This document shows positions 23,501 to 35,638 of a stretch of 64,000 bases of DNA, piece after piece. Position 1 is the stretch's first letter, and the number at the start of each line of letters is the position of its first letter. The DNA lies in contig WWBZ02000002.1 of the NCBI GenBank assembly GCA_011503125.2, positions 1,240,001 through 1,304,000 on the forward strand. Direction: 5' to 3'. The notes below the pieces were generated by a model, which was given only the letters and a program-made list of their open reading frames with translations, made no database searches and was not told the origin of the DNA. The stretch comes from Botryosphaeria dothidea (taxonomy: Eukaryota; Ascomycota; Dothideomycetes; Botryosphaeriales; Botryosphaeriaceae). A program made the translations under genes and the position numbers.

Positions 23501-24209
23501 AGGGTGCGAGGAAGATATAAGCGGCTCGTTCCGGGGGATGTGGATTGGCGGAGAAGATCAATCACTTGATTGATGACATCAGGCCAGTCATGTGGGAACT
23601 CGAATCTGACAATCTTCGCGATGACCAGGGCGTTTTGCAGTGCGAGTCTTTGGTCAGCCTCGTTAACTCCACTTTCCAGCAATCTTGAGCGGATGAGGGT
23701 TTTGTCTTCCTTGCTGACCGCACTGCCGATTAAATGAGAATTGATTCCAATGGTAACAATAAACAGGGACGGGTTCCTACTTTGTTGCAGTCTTCCTCCA
23801 GTACTTGTCGATGCCATTCTTGAGCTGGATGATCGCAAGGTATCGAATTTCCACAGGCAGGGGCCTATCTATGAAGGCAGACTAGACACTCCGTCAGTTG
23901 CGTTTCCAGAATCAAATTGGGATTCGTTGTCATGTGAGTATATCGACAGGGAGCTGCCAAGGCCAGGTTGCTGGAAGACACAGCGCAGAAAAGGTAGGTC
24001 TAGGAATTGGCAGTGCTGAGAAGGAGTGGCCAACGTACTTGCAATAGCGGGTAGTAGCCCTCTTCGGATTCCCACTTTTGCATTTGCTTCGTTCCAGTCT
24101 GGATTTGGTGTGGATCGCTCGAAGCAGCGGAGCGGAGCACGTGAAAGAGCAGGCCCTCGGAGAGCGGGTTTGCTTCGGCCGGAAGCTCGAGGGCGCCTTG
24201 AACCTCCAT
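20570..24209 (-). CDS. KAP120: Karyopherin Kap120 / importin-11 family
   Basis: This is an importin-beta family nuclear transport receptor. Yeast Kap120 imports ribosome-assembly factors such as Rpf1. Eight exons (24209-24039, 23881-23781, 23722-22816, 22764-22015, 21969-21546, 21487-21280, 21226-20867, 20810-20570) join in frame to 1053 residues, close to yeast Kap120 (about 1030). The importin-beta N-terminal domain lies at about residues 30-110: QMQKWESEEGYYPLLQ, then RPLPVEIRYLAIIQLKNGID and KYWRKTATN. The motif FEFPHDWPDVINQV follows. The rest is predicted helical HEAT repeats. The first intron (157 bases) is the longest, and its acceptor at 23882 was chosen because it gives the family sequence QSAFIDRPLP. 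The gene ends 122 bases from a convergent hypothetical ORF. Confidence 0.95.
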
Positions 24210-26033
24210 AACGAATTATCGTAAGAAGAGATGGTTTCAGGGCAAGGTGATTTCAACAGTTGGCATCGGAATTAATTGGCGGCGTTGTCCGGCCACAGCG
24301 TGGTGGTTGTCCTCAAGCGTGCAGCCAACGCGCCAGCGAAGAATGTCGCGCCCGTTGGTCCCGACTAGCCGCTTTGGGAGTAGCGCCCTGACGTAGCCGC
24401 ACAAACGATCTGTCTGAGCCCCTCAACACCACGGCGTGCGGCTTTTCCGATGCGCTCGCTCCAGCCTCCGCCGCGCCTCGATTGTGCCTTTGAAGCCCGA
24501 AATGGACGGAGGATCCAAGCTGCCAAAATCAATAGCAATCACGAGCATCGCTTAATGCACGGACGGGCGCCTTGCTGGAAAAAGAATTGCGAAGGTCCCA
24601 GATGCCAAAAGCTTAACACTTAACCTCAGGGGGCATGGGTATCGGGTACATTAGGAGGTGGCTGAGGGAGGCCAGCTGTGTCCCAGTGGGTAGGCATCGG
24701 GCTATATCAGAGAAACGACGCGCGGCGCAGCAGCCGCCAATAGCAGTACGAGCGATGCACCATGCGGTTGGCTCGCTGGCCGGGGACATGGCGCAACAAC
24801 TGCATACAACATCATCTCTTGGAGACGTGGACGCAAAACAAGGTCTTCAATTTGTTTGATAGCACCGCCCGTATGCGGCAGCGTTAGGTGCAGATCTCCC
24901 GCGGGAGCCCTGGAGTCGCACAAAGAGCCCCCACGTGCCGGCGATGGCTTTGCAGGCACGAGTCAACCCGGCGCTGCTGTGTGGCGTCCCTCATTTCCGA
25001 ATGCCTCGATTCGGGCATGACAGGGTTGACGTGCCGATGCCAGCTGCTTCTCGAAGAACTTTATCTCTGACAGATGTTTCCCGCAGCCTGAGCGACACGA
25101 GGGCGGTAAGATGAGTCGGGGCATCTGTGTCCGCCCGCGCTCGATGCATCCTCGACGTGGCGTCTGCGATTTTCTCCAGAGCTTCCAGACGCGCTCCCAC
25201 AGGCATGGGGTACGAGGTGCAGCGCATTAGTGTGGCGAAACACCTCAGGCAGCCTGCGAGGGACGGCAGCCGCGCTGCTAGCGCCTCAGCGAGCCGGGGG
25301 GCGCTAGGCACAAGCCCGTAAGCCGGGCGCCACTATCGTGAACATTTTTTTTGTTGGAACTGTGGCATTCTTGTTGGCCTCACCCTGCCAACGTCTGCAA
25401 GCTGGTGTGCTGGCCTGCGACCCCCCCGACGATGGGCAGCGCCGCGAGGGCCAAACGCAAGCGCGGCAGGGCCGAATGGCCGGTGAGTTGGCGTGCAGAA
25501 GAGCGGACAGGCTTGAAGCATCTCGAACGAAGATCATAGCAGCATAATTCGCCGTGTGTGGAGCTCGCAGGCTGGTCGCGCCCTGCGACTGGCTCTCCCG
25601 CCCTCCCAAAATTAGCGTCCGCCGGCCGTGCCTGCCGTCACGGCGTGGGCTCAACTGACGGGTGGCCGTTCGCGGTTGCTCGCGGTGAGCGCCTCTCGCT
25701 GCACGGGCGCGCCTGGAGCTTTGGCCATCGCTCGAAGCTCTCCCCCTACCGCCCGCCGGCGAGTACAATAATCTGGCCAGCTGCCAACTTCCCCTCCGCT
25801 TCTCTGCATCTCTTCTCCCTTTTCTCGATCACCTTGAATCATCCTGCAGCGGAGGCCCGATCGTCGCCCCGTCAATCGCACCCGCTCGACCTTCTAAACG
25901 CTCGCTCAAGTACGCCCCGCCCCCTCCTCCCCTCACTCCAGCCTGTCGTCATTCCTCCTGAAACGCCGCCCTAACATTCCTGCTCTCGCAAGCAGACTTT
26001 TACCTGAATCTCCCCGAACAGACAACGAACAAA
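24210..26033. other. Divergent promoter region between KAP120 and UGP1
   Basis: This 1.8 kb stretch should hold both promoters. The last 250 bases are strongly pyrimidine-rich, typical of a highly expressed fungal gene leader (UGP1). The many ORFs of 60-150 codons on both strands overlap each other and show no known domain. Confidence 0.6.
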
Positions 26034-28291
26034 ATGGCCTCTCGCATCAAGGACGCTCTTCCCTCCCACCTCAAGCCCAGCAGTGCTGAGGATGGCTTTG
26101 CCAGGCACCATGGCAAGACCCAATCTCACATGGTAAGTTAAAACTTGCACCCCGCAGCACCTCGCCCAGCAGCGTGTTCGGTCGGCAACACTTCATCGCC
26201 ATTGCGGCAGCGGTACTTGCAGCAGCCGCTGTTCAATTGAGCTTCGGCATCGACGGCAGACGGTCTTTGTCCGACGAGCCTCGAGCGAGCCGCCAAGTGG
26301 CCTCACCACCGAAGACCCCTCAACACCATCTCCACACGTCATCGATCTGCGCTCTTCAGGAGCGGTGGCTCACACCACAACGATGCTCGCCGCATTCGGA
26401 GGTTCTGCTTGCAGAGCCTCGGATCGGATGGCACCCTCCCACAAGTCAGGGGCAGAAGAGCACGGTAGCAGCTGCTGTATCTTCATGATATCCAGCTCTA
26501 TGGAGGAGGGGCTTTCGAGCTCACCTCGTGCGTTCACGAGCGCCCTGGGCATGGATCGAGCACTGCGGCCCCACTTTTTACGTGGAACTCCCCTGGACGC
26601 AACCCCTATCCCTGTTACTTTGGGTTTTGTGGTCAAGGATGACTTCTGAACAAGAGCTCCTTTACACCGCGTGACGTCCTAGGCAGGCATGGAGCTGCCT
26701 CTGAGTTGAACACGCTGCTGGCATCATGTCGCCACTCAAGTTAAGAGATGCTAATACTACTGATAAGGCGTTTGAGAACACCTCGACGTCCGTCGCGGCC
26801 TCCCAGATGCGCAATGCGCTGAACCAGCTCGCCGATACCGTCAAGGACCCCGCCGAGAAGCAGGTATGTCTGCCCGTTCACTTCGATCTGCCGAGCGAGA
26901 TAATGATTTTAGTGGGAACATAGCGCTTCGAGACTGAGATGGACAACTTCTTCGCTCTGTTCCGTCGCTACCTGAACGACAAGGCTAAGGGCAACGCGAT
27001 CGAGTGGTCGCGCATTGCTCCCCCCAAGCCTGAGCAGGTCGTCAACTACGCCGATTTGGCCAACACCGAGTCCGTCGACTTCCTCAAGAAGCTCGCCGTT
27101 GTTAAGCTCAACGGTGGTCTCGGTACCTCTATGGGTTGCGTTGGTCCCAAGTCCGTCATCGAGGTTCGTGACGGCATGTCGTTCCTTGACCTCTCCGTCC
27201 GCCAGATCGAGTACCTGAACAGGACATACGACGTCAACGTTCCTTTCGTCCTCATGAACTCGTTCAACACGGACTCGGATACCGCCAACATCATCAAGAA
27301 GTACGAGGGTCACAATATCGACATTATGACCTTCAACCAGTCCAAGTACCCCCGTGTGCTCAAGGACTCTCTGCTGCCAGCGCCCAAGTCCGCCGACTCT
27401 CAGATCTCCGACTGGTACCCTCCGGGTCACGGTGACGTTTTCGAGTCGATGTACAACTCCGGCATCCTTGACAAGCTCATTGACCGTGGCATCGAGATCA
27501 TCTTCTTGTCCAACGCTGACAACCTCGGCGCCGTCGTCGACCTCCGCATTCTCCAGCACATGGTTGAGACTGAGGCCGAGTACATCATGGAGCTTACGGA
27601 CAAGACCAAGGCTGATGTTAAGGGTGGTACCATCATCGACTACGAGGGCTCTGTCCGTCTACTTGAAATCGCTCAGGTGCCCAAGGAGCACGTTAACGAG
27701 TTCAAGTCGATCAAGAAGTTCAAGTACTTCAACACCAACAACATCTGGTTGAACCTGAAGGCAATCAAGCGCGTTGTTGAGAACAACGAGCTGGCGATGG
27801 AGATCATCCCCAACGAGAAGAGCATTCCTGCCGACAAGAAGGGCGAGGCCGACCTGTCGGTCATCCAGCTCGAGACTGCTGTCGGTGCTGCCATCCGCCA
27901 CTTCAACAACGCTCACGGTGTGAACGTTCCCAGGAGGCGCTTCCTGCCGGTCAAGACGTGCTCCGATCTCATGCTCGTCAAGTCGGATCTGTACACTCTG
28001 CAGCACGGCCAGCTTGTCATGGACCCCAACCGCTTCGGCCCTGCGCCGCTCATCAAGCTCGGCTCCGACTTCAAGAAGGTGTCGAGCTTCCAGTCTCGCA
28101 TTCCGTCGATTCCCAAGATTGTCGAGCTTGACCACCTGACGATCACGGGTGCGGTCAACCTTGGGCGTGGTGTCACGCTGAAGGGCACTGTCATCATTGT
28201 CGCAACGGAAGGCCAGACGATCGACGTTCCTCCGGGATCGATCCTGGAGAACGTGGTTGTCCAGGGTAGCTTGCGTCTGCTGGAGCACTAG
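26034..28291 (+). CDS. UGP1: UTP-glucose-1-phosphate uridylyltransferase
   Basis: This cytosolic enzyme makes UDP-glucose from UTP and glucose-1-phosphate, supplying glucan, glycogen, trehalose and glycosylation. Exons 26034-26132, 26768-26863 and 26924-28291 give 520 residues. The nucleotide-binding loop [16 protein letters not shown] is at residues ~127-142, WYPPGHGD and LSNADNLGA follow, and the C-terminus is a left-handed beta-helix ([15 protein letters not shown]) used for oligomerisation. The N-terminus [15 protein letters not shown] is the usual one in filamentous fungi. The first intron is 635 bases, far longer than others here. Just before exon 2, an ATG at 26726 starts an in-frame 14-codon leader ([14 protein letters not shown]), which could give a shorter form. 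The fungal N-terminus of UGP1 is a known regulatory segment in yeast. Confidence 0.97.
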
Positions 28292-29011
28292 AGCGGGAGC
28301 GGTGAGAAAAATGAACAGGGGTGGCTACTAAAAGGTGGAACGCGAAATGCTGCATATGGCATGCAGACGGAGGTACATCATAGCAAAGTGCCTTTTTAGT
28401 TTAGTGCGAATTTAATAGAGATGATGAACGGGCATACTGAGTACTGTGAGCCGTGGTTGAGTGCGTGCCGTGTTGCGTGGGGAGCATTAGGCGGGGCGGG
28501 CCGCGGGTGAGCGGTGATGTCAGTGGGGGTGGCAGGGTGGGAGGGCGTCACGGCGTCATGGCGTACACGGATGCCTTGGGCTGCGGGAGGCTGCGGCTGA
28601 GCGGCTCAGTCATCGTGGCTCTGCCTCAGTGGTCTGGCATGACGCAGGCGCAGGCAGGCAGCGGGCAGGCTAATAGGCAGGCGGCGGAATGCACGAGATG
28701 CAGGTGATGAATGACTGCGCAATCGGGCGTGCAGGTTGTGCGAGCAGGGCGCGGTATAAACGGCGCTCAGCGCCCAAAGCCAGGCCGCGCGCCGTCAGCG
28801 CTCCAGCCCGCGCAAGACAAGGCGCCGCCAGCACCACTGAGGCCAGCCCTTCTCCGCGCGATTGACCGCGACCCGCTGATCGCCCCACGCGCGCCGTCTC
28901 CAGAGCGCAGCGCGGCCCTTGCAGCCCCAGAGTCGACTCTCTCCGCCGCGCACCTCTCTGTACCGCCCCGTACATGCGCTCCGCGGCTTGGATGCATGCG
29001 ACTGAGTCGGC
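28292..29011. other. Intergenic region, UGP1 to DUF7514-like gene
   Basis: This holds the UGP1 3' UTR and the next gene's promoter, with a TATAAA box at 28755-28760, about 255 bases before the downstream ATG. Nothing else was found. Confidence 0.55.
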
Positions 29012-31133
29012 ATGGCTGACCACTCCTCCAAATCCCCGGACGCCGCCACCAAAGAAGCGCAGCAGTTCTGGGGCTTCCTCTTCCGGCAGGACAAGTGCGG
29101 CACAGACCTGCTAAACCGCCTGCTTGAAGGCATCGCGAACTACGTCGTGCGCACCCTCCGTTCTTTTGGTACCGCACAACCGAAGCTGACCGCACGCACT
29201 ACAGGCCGCCCATTTCGGGCCAACCCAGGACTGCGCAGACATCACGCCGTCGCAGCTCGCTGGCTTCTACAAAGCCGTTGGCGGCGACTATGACGTCCTC
29301 TTTATCGATACGCCCGCCCCATCCGTCGCCTTCATCTACAAGTCGCTTGGCTGCCTACACTCGCTGCAGCCTGCCCCGGACTCGGACGGCTACAGCATTC
29401 CGACCATACCTGCGCTGAAGCGCAAGGGTTTCGTAACATGGCAGACCATCCAGTTGCTACTGGGCCCGGACGAGCATGTGCCCTTCCTGCAGGGCGCCGT
29501 CGAGCAGTTCGACATCTTGGATCCGGGCACCGGCAAGGTCTTCCCCAAGCTGCTGCCCAAGGAATCCTTTCCGGAGAAGCCCGATGAAGATATGCTTCGG
29601 TGGTACGAAAGTGTTTCCAACCGCCTGCGTCAGGAATGCGAAGCCGAGGAGGAACAGCAACATCGCCCACGACCACCACGCTTCAGGCCCCCAGGCGACA
29701 ACGACGATCGCTTTGAGAGCGATTTTGAGAACGATGATAACTCAGCAGATGAGCGTACTGGTGCAGCCGCTTACTTCCGTAACCCGCTCTACCGCAACCG
29801 TGAGGGTCGGCCTACCATAATCCGCCGTTTCTCCCGCGCAGACTATAAGCCGCGCTCTCCGCGCGAATTTGTGCAAGATCGCGGCAGGCTTGTCGCAAAC
29901 AGCATAAGCCGCCACATTTGGACGCCATGGGGGAAACCCGACAAAGACAGGTACAAGGAACGCCGGAAAAGCCTGTCAGACAGGCCCAGCAGCGCCCAAT
30001 ATTCTGAAGACGATATGGGCGACTACGATGATGAAGCAGAGCCAACACCTACGGGTCTGCACCCGAGACATGCACACCACCATGGCTCTTCGAGCCCCAA
30101 GCCCCCACTTCCTCACAGGCCGCGAAATGGTCCACGGCGAGGCAGTTCACGCTCGTACAACAGCGCGACTTCATCTGATTCCGAGGACTTGCCATGGCCT
30201 TCCGAGCGTCTTCCTGGGGACCATCGAATGAGGCAGAATCATCACGTTCCGCTACGTCATCGCCGCAGTCATTCTCCGCCTTCTTCGCCGCGTGAGTACT
30301 TTCCACCCTATGGCGACCATACGCATAGCAGAAGGTACAGCCACAACCACCCTCCGGGTGGCTATCCTCCGTACGTGCACGTTCAAGGTCCGCATAGACA
30401 TACAGGCTCGGATCCTCCAGTTCGGCCGTCAAAAGAGCACAGAGAGCGTGTTGAACGGCCGAGTCCACGTGAACGTGAACACCATAGCCGCGACCGTGAT
30501 CGCGATCACGAGCACCTAGACAGAGAGAATACCCGTCCAAGTCCCCGAGATCCTCGTGATCCCCGGGAGCAATTTGTACCCTCCGCATCAGCTACGCCAC
30601 CAACCCCGCCCCCCATCAAAACGTATTCTGGAACCAATCTCTCTGCTCTCGCTGGTGGAGGCACCGGCAGTCACAACTCGTCCAGCCGACCCAGTCCCAG
30701 TGGATTCAAGCCTACGAACGAACCGCTCTTTGCGACCCAGGTCGCACACCTGCAGCCCCCACCCACTCAACTCGGTCCCAGCGGCCCAAGTGGCCCGGCC
30801 TCCCAAGGCCAGTATCCTCCTCGCTCCGCGTACTACGGCGACCAACCCGTCGGCGGCCCCCAGCATAGTCGCCGTCCCAGCTATCCTCCTCGCGGGCCTT
30901 CGGCGGCCGGCGCCGACAGTGTCCCGCTACCAGTCAGGGCGCAGAGCGTGCGGTATCCCGGCAGCGCGTCGCCTCGTTGGGCGGGCAGCAGGAATAGCAG
31001 TGTCGAGAGGGAGGTGCCGATGCGGGAACCGCGGAGAGATAGGTCGGGGGGCGGGCATAGGTACGTGCAGGGTATTGGAGGCGGGATGGACGGGGTGGGC
31101 GGGAGGAGGTATCCTGTCGAGGGAAGGTATTGA
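29012..31133 (+). CDS. DUF7514-like fungal protein with long disordered tail
   Basis: This is a filamentous-fungal protein of unknown function. Exons 29012-29146 and 29205-31133 give 687 residues. Residues ~15-190 form the only ordered part: FWGFLFRQDKCGTDLLNRLL, HFGPTQDCADITPSQLAGFY, DYDVLFIDTP, YSIPTIPALKRKGFVTWQ and FPEKPDEDMLRWY. This pattern matches the family I know as DUF7514. From ~200 onwards the chain is rich in Arg, Ser, Pro, His and Gly with acidic patches, and looks disordered; it ends in a Gly/Arg-rich stretch. The splice junction IANYV-AAHFGP uses a GTGCGC donor and reads naturally. The start is the first ATG in frame. Nuclear or RNP association would fit the tail composition but is a guess. 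Confidence 0.85.
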
Positions 31134-33012
31134 GATTTCCCCCTCCTTTCTTTTTCTCTATCGCTGCGTTGTAGCGAGGAGGGCTTTGGGGTGGATACTT
31201 GGTTGTTCGGACGACGGCATTTTGCTGAGACTTTTTCGACATCATGATGACGGGAAAAGCTTTGCTGATTTCGGCAATGATACCACGGGACGACTATTCG
31301 ACTGTCATGGGTGGCTTGGTTTTCTCACGGTGGCCATGACGCGGTTTGTATCAAGGCGGAGCAATTATTGCTTCTCCCTCCTTTCTAGTATTCCCCCTCA
31401 TCCTTACTTCATCTTGATTCCTGTTTGCTGTGCCCTTTTCTCCTCTCTAGCTCTCTACTCTTTTGGAGAGCTGCCCTGTTTGGGTGGCGTCCTTGTGGGA
31501 ATGGGTATTGTTGGATCTGACTTTGCAAATTTTCCTTTTTGTTACACTATACCTGTTCCTGGGATCGGGGACTGTTTCATCAAAGCAAATTTTAAGCAAA
31601 TACACCGAGCGAAGCGAGCATTGGCGTTTGAGTACGGGAATATGCTTGCTTAGTCTGGTTCTTCAATCGAGAGTGGGGGTTTTTTGGAATATACATGGCG
31701 CTTATCTTTTTCACAACCACATTTGGGGAGACGTGAAGAGGTTCGGAGCGGCGTCCGTATGTAAATTTGCTTTTTATTTGATTTGGTGCTCTTGGTGACA
31801 GAGAATATGGAGAGATACCTTCTTGCATTTTTCTTGGAGTTTGAGGAATCGGGTGCTGGTGAGCGATTGGCTCTGATGTGCCTTCTTTTCTCGATGGGTT
31901 GATTTTCTGATGCCCACGTGCGTGGTGTGGTGCCTGGGATTGGAGGAAGTGTGCGGTTGAGCTGCACGTCTTTTCTTTTTTGCTCAGTTTTCATGGGACT
32001 TGCTTTTTCATCGGACTTTTTTTTTAGATTGGTCGCTGAAGAACTACTAAAGAGGGGCACTGCAGCCAAGGGTTAGCGCCAAAGACGAGCCTCCCGCAGA
32101 AGGCCAGATCAAAACTCGTAGGATGGCTTTGCCCCTAAGACGAATGCGTTCTTCTTACTTCGACAAGTGGCGCGACCAGATAGCGCATAAGCGATTAAGA
32201 CCACAACATTTGTGCATACGCAGATTGTTGATGTCACAGGCAGGCCTGCTCCACTTTGCTACTATTGAGACAGCAAGCATGCGTGTGATGCAGATCTCAG
32301 AGAAATTTGTGAGAATGATAATTGATAGATGGTATGTTGGTCACAAGGAGTCCCACTTGCTGTGACATTCTCTGAAGAGCAAGAAGTGAGAACTATGAAG
32401 GTCCAATTGTTTTTGCAACTTTGGGTGATCTGCCGAAGCAGAACTGTATATCCCAGCCCACAGTCCACGCTGCCGCAAGACGCAACAGGAATGGACTGCT
32501 CCCCGCGAGAGGACTTGTAATGACTCCAGAAGGAGCAAGTAGCCGGTATACAGTTGCGTGAATATACAGGTACGTGAGGTGAAAGAGTGGCGTGAGATGG
32601 ATTCGAAGGTAGTCGGCGGCAGTATGGCGATGCTGGACGATTCTAGGGCTGCAGGGCCGGCCGATGCATCATTTGCATTGCGACTGTCGGAGTACAGCGA
32701 GCAGCGGGGTACACGAAAGCACTGCTGGGGAGAGCGCGCTGAGGAGTGCGAGAGTGCGGTGCAGAAAAACGCGAGACGAGCGCGTCGGCATCCAGGCTAG
32801 CGGGCGCTAGTGCTGCGCTGAGTCAGCACAGTGCCGTCATTCTCTTCGCCGGGCTGCCAAGCCGCGACCTTCGCCTTGCACGCAGCACAACCTCACTCAC
32901 CGCGCGCCGCACACCCTTCATCCGCTCCGCTGCCACTCGGCGCATCCGCATTGCCTGCTTCGCGTCGCCCCAGCTCCCCAGCAATCGTCCGACCGTCACG
33001 AGCTCCGTCGAC
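31134..33012. other. Intergenic region, 1.9 kb
   Basis: This lies between two genes in the same direction. The first ~900 bases are T-rich in runs, as in a long 3' UTR. The stretch before 33013 is the promoter of the BuGZ-like gene. No RNA gene, repeat or protein domain was found. Confidence 0.6.
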
Positions 33013-34502
33013 ATGGGCAAGAAGAAGAGAAATCACCCCGACGTCGAGGAGATCCTTGCTCGTCCGTGGTGCTACTACTGCGAGCGCGACTTCGACGACC
33101 TCAAGATCCTGATCAACCACCAGAAGGCCAAGCACTTCAAATGCGAGCGCTGCGGTCGCCGCCTCAACACCGCAGGAGGTAATATCTTCCTCCCCTCGTC
33201 TCGGCAAAAACTGATGCACCGAAGGTTTGAACGTCCACATGACGCAAGTTCACAAGGAGACTCTCACTCAGGTTGAGAATGCGCTGCCCAACCGTCAGGG
33301 TCTCGACTACGAGATCTTCGGCATGGAAGGTGTACCTGACGACGTCCTCCAGTCGCACAACCAGCGCGTCCTTCAGCAGTACTACGAGCAGCAGGCTGAG
33401 CGCCAGGCCGCTACCGGTAACCCTCCGCCTGGCGCCGCTGGCGGTACCACTGCTAGCGGGCAGCCTAAGAAGCCGAAGCTCGAGGATAAGGAAAGCTTGA
33501 AGGCCCGCCTGGCTGCGCACAAGGCCAAGAAGGCCCAGGAGGCCGCTGGAGGAAGCAGCGGAGATGTGACACCCTTGGGGCAGAGTGGCCAGAGCCCGGC
33601 CATGGCCCAGAGCCCTGTAGCTTTCGTGAGTGTCCTGCAAGTTACATTCTGTCGTGGACAAGATCTGACAGGTTTCCGTCTCGCAGCCGAACGCTCAGCA
33701 GTATCCGTCCCAGCAGATTTCCCCGACCAACCCTACGCAAGCGCCATATGCTCCGCCTTACGGTCAGCCTGCCTATTCCCCGCCGCAGACATACCCTCAA
33801 CAGCCTGGCTATGGTGCCCAACCCTTTAGCCCTAACGCTTCTTCGCCTTTCCCAGGCCAACCATTCCCCCAGCCAGGCGCCTCGCCGTTTCAGCCCCCTT
33901 TCCAGACTGGTCCGCCTCGCCAGCAGGGCTCAGGCTCTCCGCCGGCCAATCTGCCATATGGCGCCCATCAACCGCCGAGTCGCACTCCGCCGAGCAACGG
34001 TCACGCCCCGCCGAGACAAGGAAGCTTGCCCGCTGCACCCGGTCTGCCCCAGCGTCCAGCTTTCGGTGCTCCACAGGTCAACCAATACCAGCTGCAGCAG
34101 ATGCACCAGGGCCACGTCCCGCCTTCCACGACCGGTCCGCCTGGCTACTCTGCGCCGGCTCAGTCTAATGGCCACGCCGCACAAAACTCGATCCCTGGCC
34201 TCGAGCAGTCGGTGGACGACTTGATTGCGAGCGCGGGAAGGCCGACCGAGGCGGCCAAGCCTGCTGAGTCTCAGCAACCTAAGAAGGAAGAGGAATCTTC
34301 CAAGGCTAAGAAGGAGGATGACAAGAGGAAGCTTGTATACTCTGACAATGACGTGAGCCCGGAGGAGAAGATGGCCAAGCTGGCAAGGTACGCATTCAAT
34401 CCCGCCGAGAGGAAGAAGGATGAGACAGTGGTGGGTTCATTGGAACCCCCCGTTTCTGGCGTGGTTGTTGGACAAGATGACGTCGTCGACCCATCGGGAT
34501 AG
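33013..34502 (+). CDS. C2H2 zinc-finger protein, BuGZ/ZNF207 homologue
   Basis: Metazoan BuGZ (ZNF207) binds Bub3 and microtubules and supports spindle assembly and splicing-related functions. Exons 33013-33178, 33225-33625 and 33687-34502 give 460 residues. Residues 1-75 carry the family-specific pair of C2H2 fingers: [11 protein letters not shown]...HQKAKH and [10 protein letters not shown]...HMTQVH, followed by the typical HKET, then [10 protein letters not shown], which aligns with the human IYGMEGIP segment. The middle is a proline, glutamine and tyrosine-rich low-complexity region like that which drives BuGZ coacervation. Near the C-terminus, [14 protein letters not shown] is a charged helical motif in the place where BuGZ has its Bub3-binding GLEBS segment; this equivalence is only suggested. 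The first intron interrupts finger 2. Confidence 0.9.
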
Positions 34503-35638
34503 GTACTTCTGCACTGCGGTCATCCATCAAGAAGCCCAAGTCCCTCGGGCATACACGAGCAAGTTTCGGGCTGCGGACAAAACTTTACAATCAGCAAGTC
34601 ACAGCATTCGACATCTTCATTGCGCGATACAGTTCGCTGTATTCTTCGGCATCATTCTTTTGCGCACAACGGCGGCGGCGACCGACGGCGTGAAGTGGAC
34701 GGAATCAGCTGAAACAGCTAAGTTTGCTGGTACTGCGTTTACTCCAACATGCTGTTCTAACCACGGCCGAGGATCACATGCACGAGCACACGGCGACAAG
34801 GAATTCGGCGAGCACAGGTGGCACTTCAGTACAAACGTTTACACATTGGGCTACGTCGGTTAGTTTCCTTATGGTCTGTCCCTTAGGGCAGAGGCTGATG
34901 ATCAGCTGAGGTCAAGCTACGGATATGCGGCGCTCACTGGCGGCGTTTCGGCGAAGAAAATATCCTTCTTCTTTATCCCCAACACCCCTTTTTTCCTTCC
35001 CAAATGTAAGTCTTACAACGGTTGGTTCCTTCTCGATAGCTTTCTTGTGCTTTTTGACGCCGGAACCTCTGCAAGAGACTTCTAATTGAATACGATTGCG
35101 ATCTTTGCTCGTGAGTGAATCTCTCTTCATACGGCGCGATTCTTTGAGTTGATCACCTTGGCTGCTGTCAACGTTGGTTTCGTGTTGGAAACCTTCCACT
35201 ATCCTAAAGTCTTGACTATCACTACGTAAGGCAAAGAGTGGGGGTTCTTTTATTGAGTCAGTCATAGGGAGAGGCGAGAAAGCGTGTGAACTTCCAATCG
35301 GAGATGAGTTGCGTTCGTTCCCTTTTGTGTGTTCTCCGCTCTTCGGGGTATCCTATACCATGAGTGTTGCTTGACACTCTTCCCCGTGATGAAAAGAATT
35401 CGGTAGAAATGGCCGGTTCCGCCGCTATGAGCTTCTTCCAGTCTTCGACATTTTTCGACTCCAGATGACCTCTAACGAGACGAAGGCAAGCTAAATCAGT
35501 CAGTACCTAATGTCATGGTTATGCCAATGGTCCTGTGTACTGTGGAGTCTGGGCGTTATATGCTGCGTGTCGGATTGTCTCTCAGACTAGGGTCCCGTGG
35601 CGAATGTAAGATGACCCTTCCCAACCATGGTGCTAGCG
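34503..35638. other. Intergenic region between convergent BuGZ-like and MetE-like genes
   Basis: This 1.1 kb stretch between two 3' ends is moderately AT-rich. A minus-strand ORF of 117 codons at 34912-35265 has no recognisable domain and is not called. No other structure was seen. Confidence 0.6.

Noticed and set aside
27659..28288. A 209-codon minus-strand ORF opposite UGP1
   Set aside because: It is a codon-bias shadow of the highly expressed UGP1 frame; no domain is visible.
34912..35265. A 117-codon minus-strand ORF between convergent genes
   Set aside because: It has no domain, no splice partners and lies in the expected 3' UTR zone.
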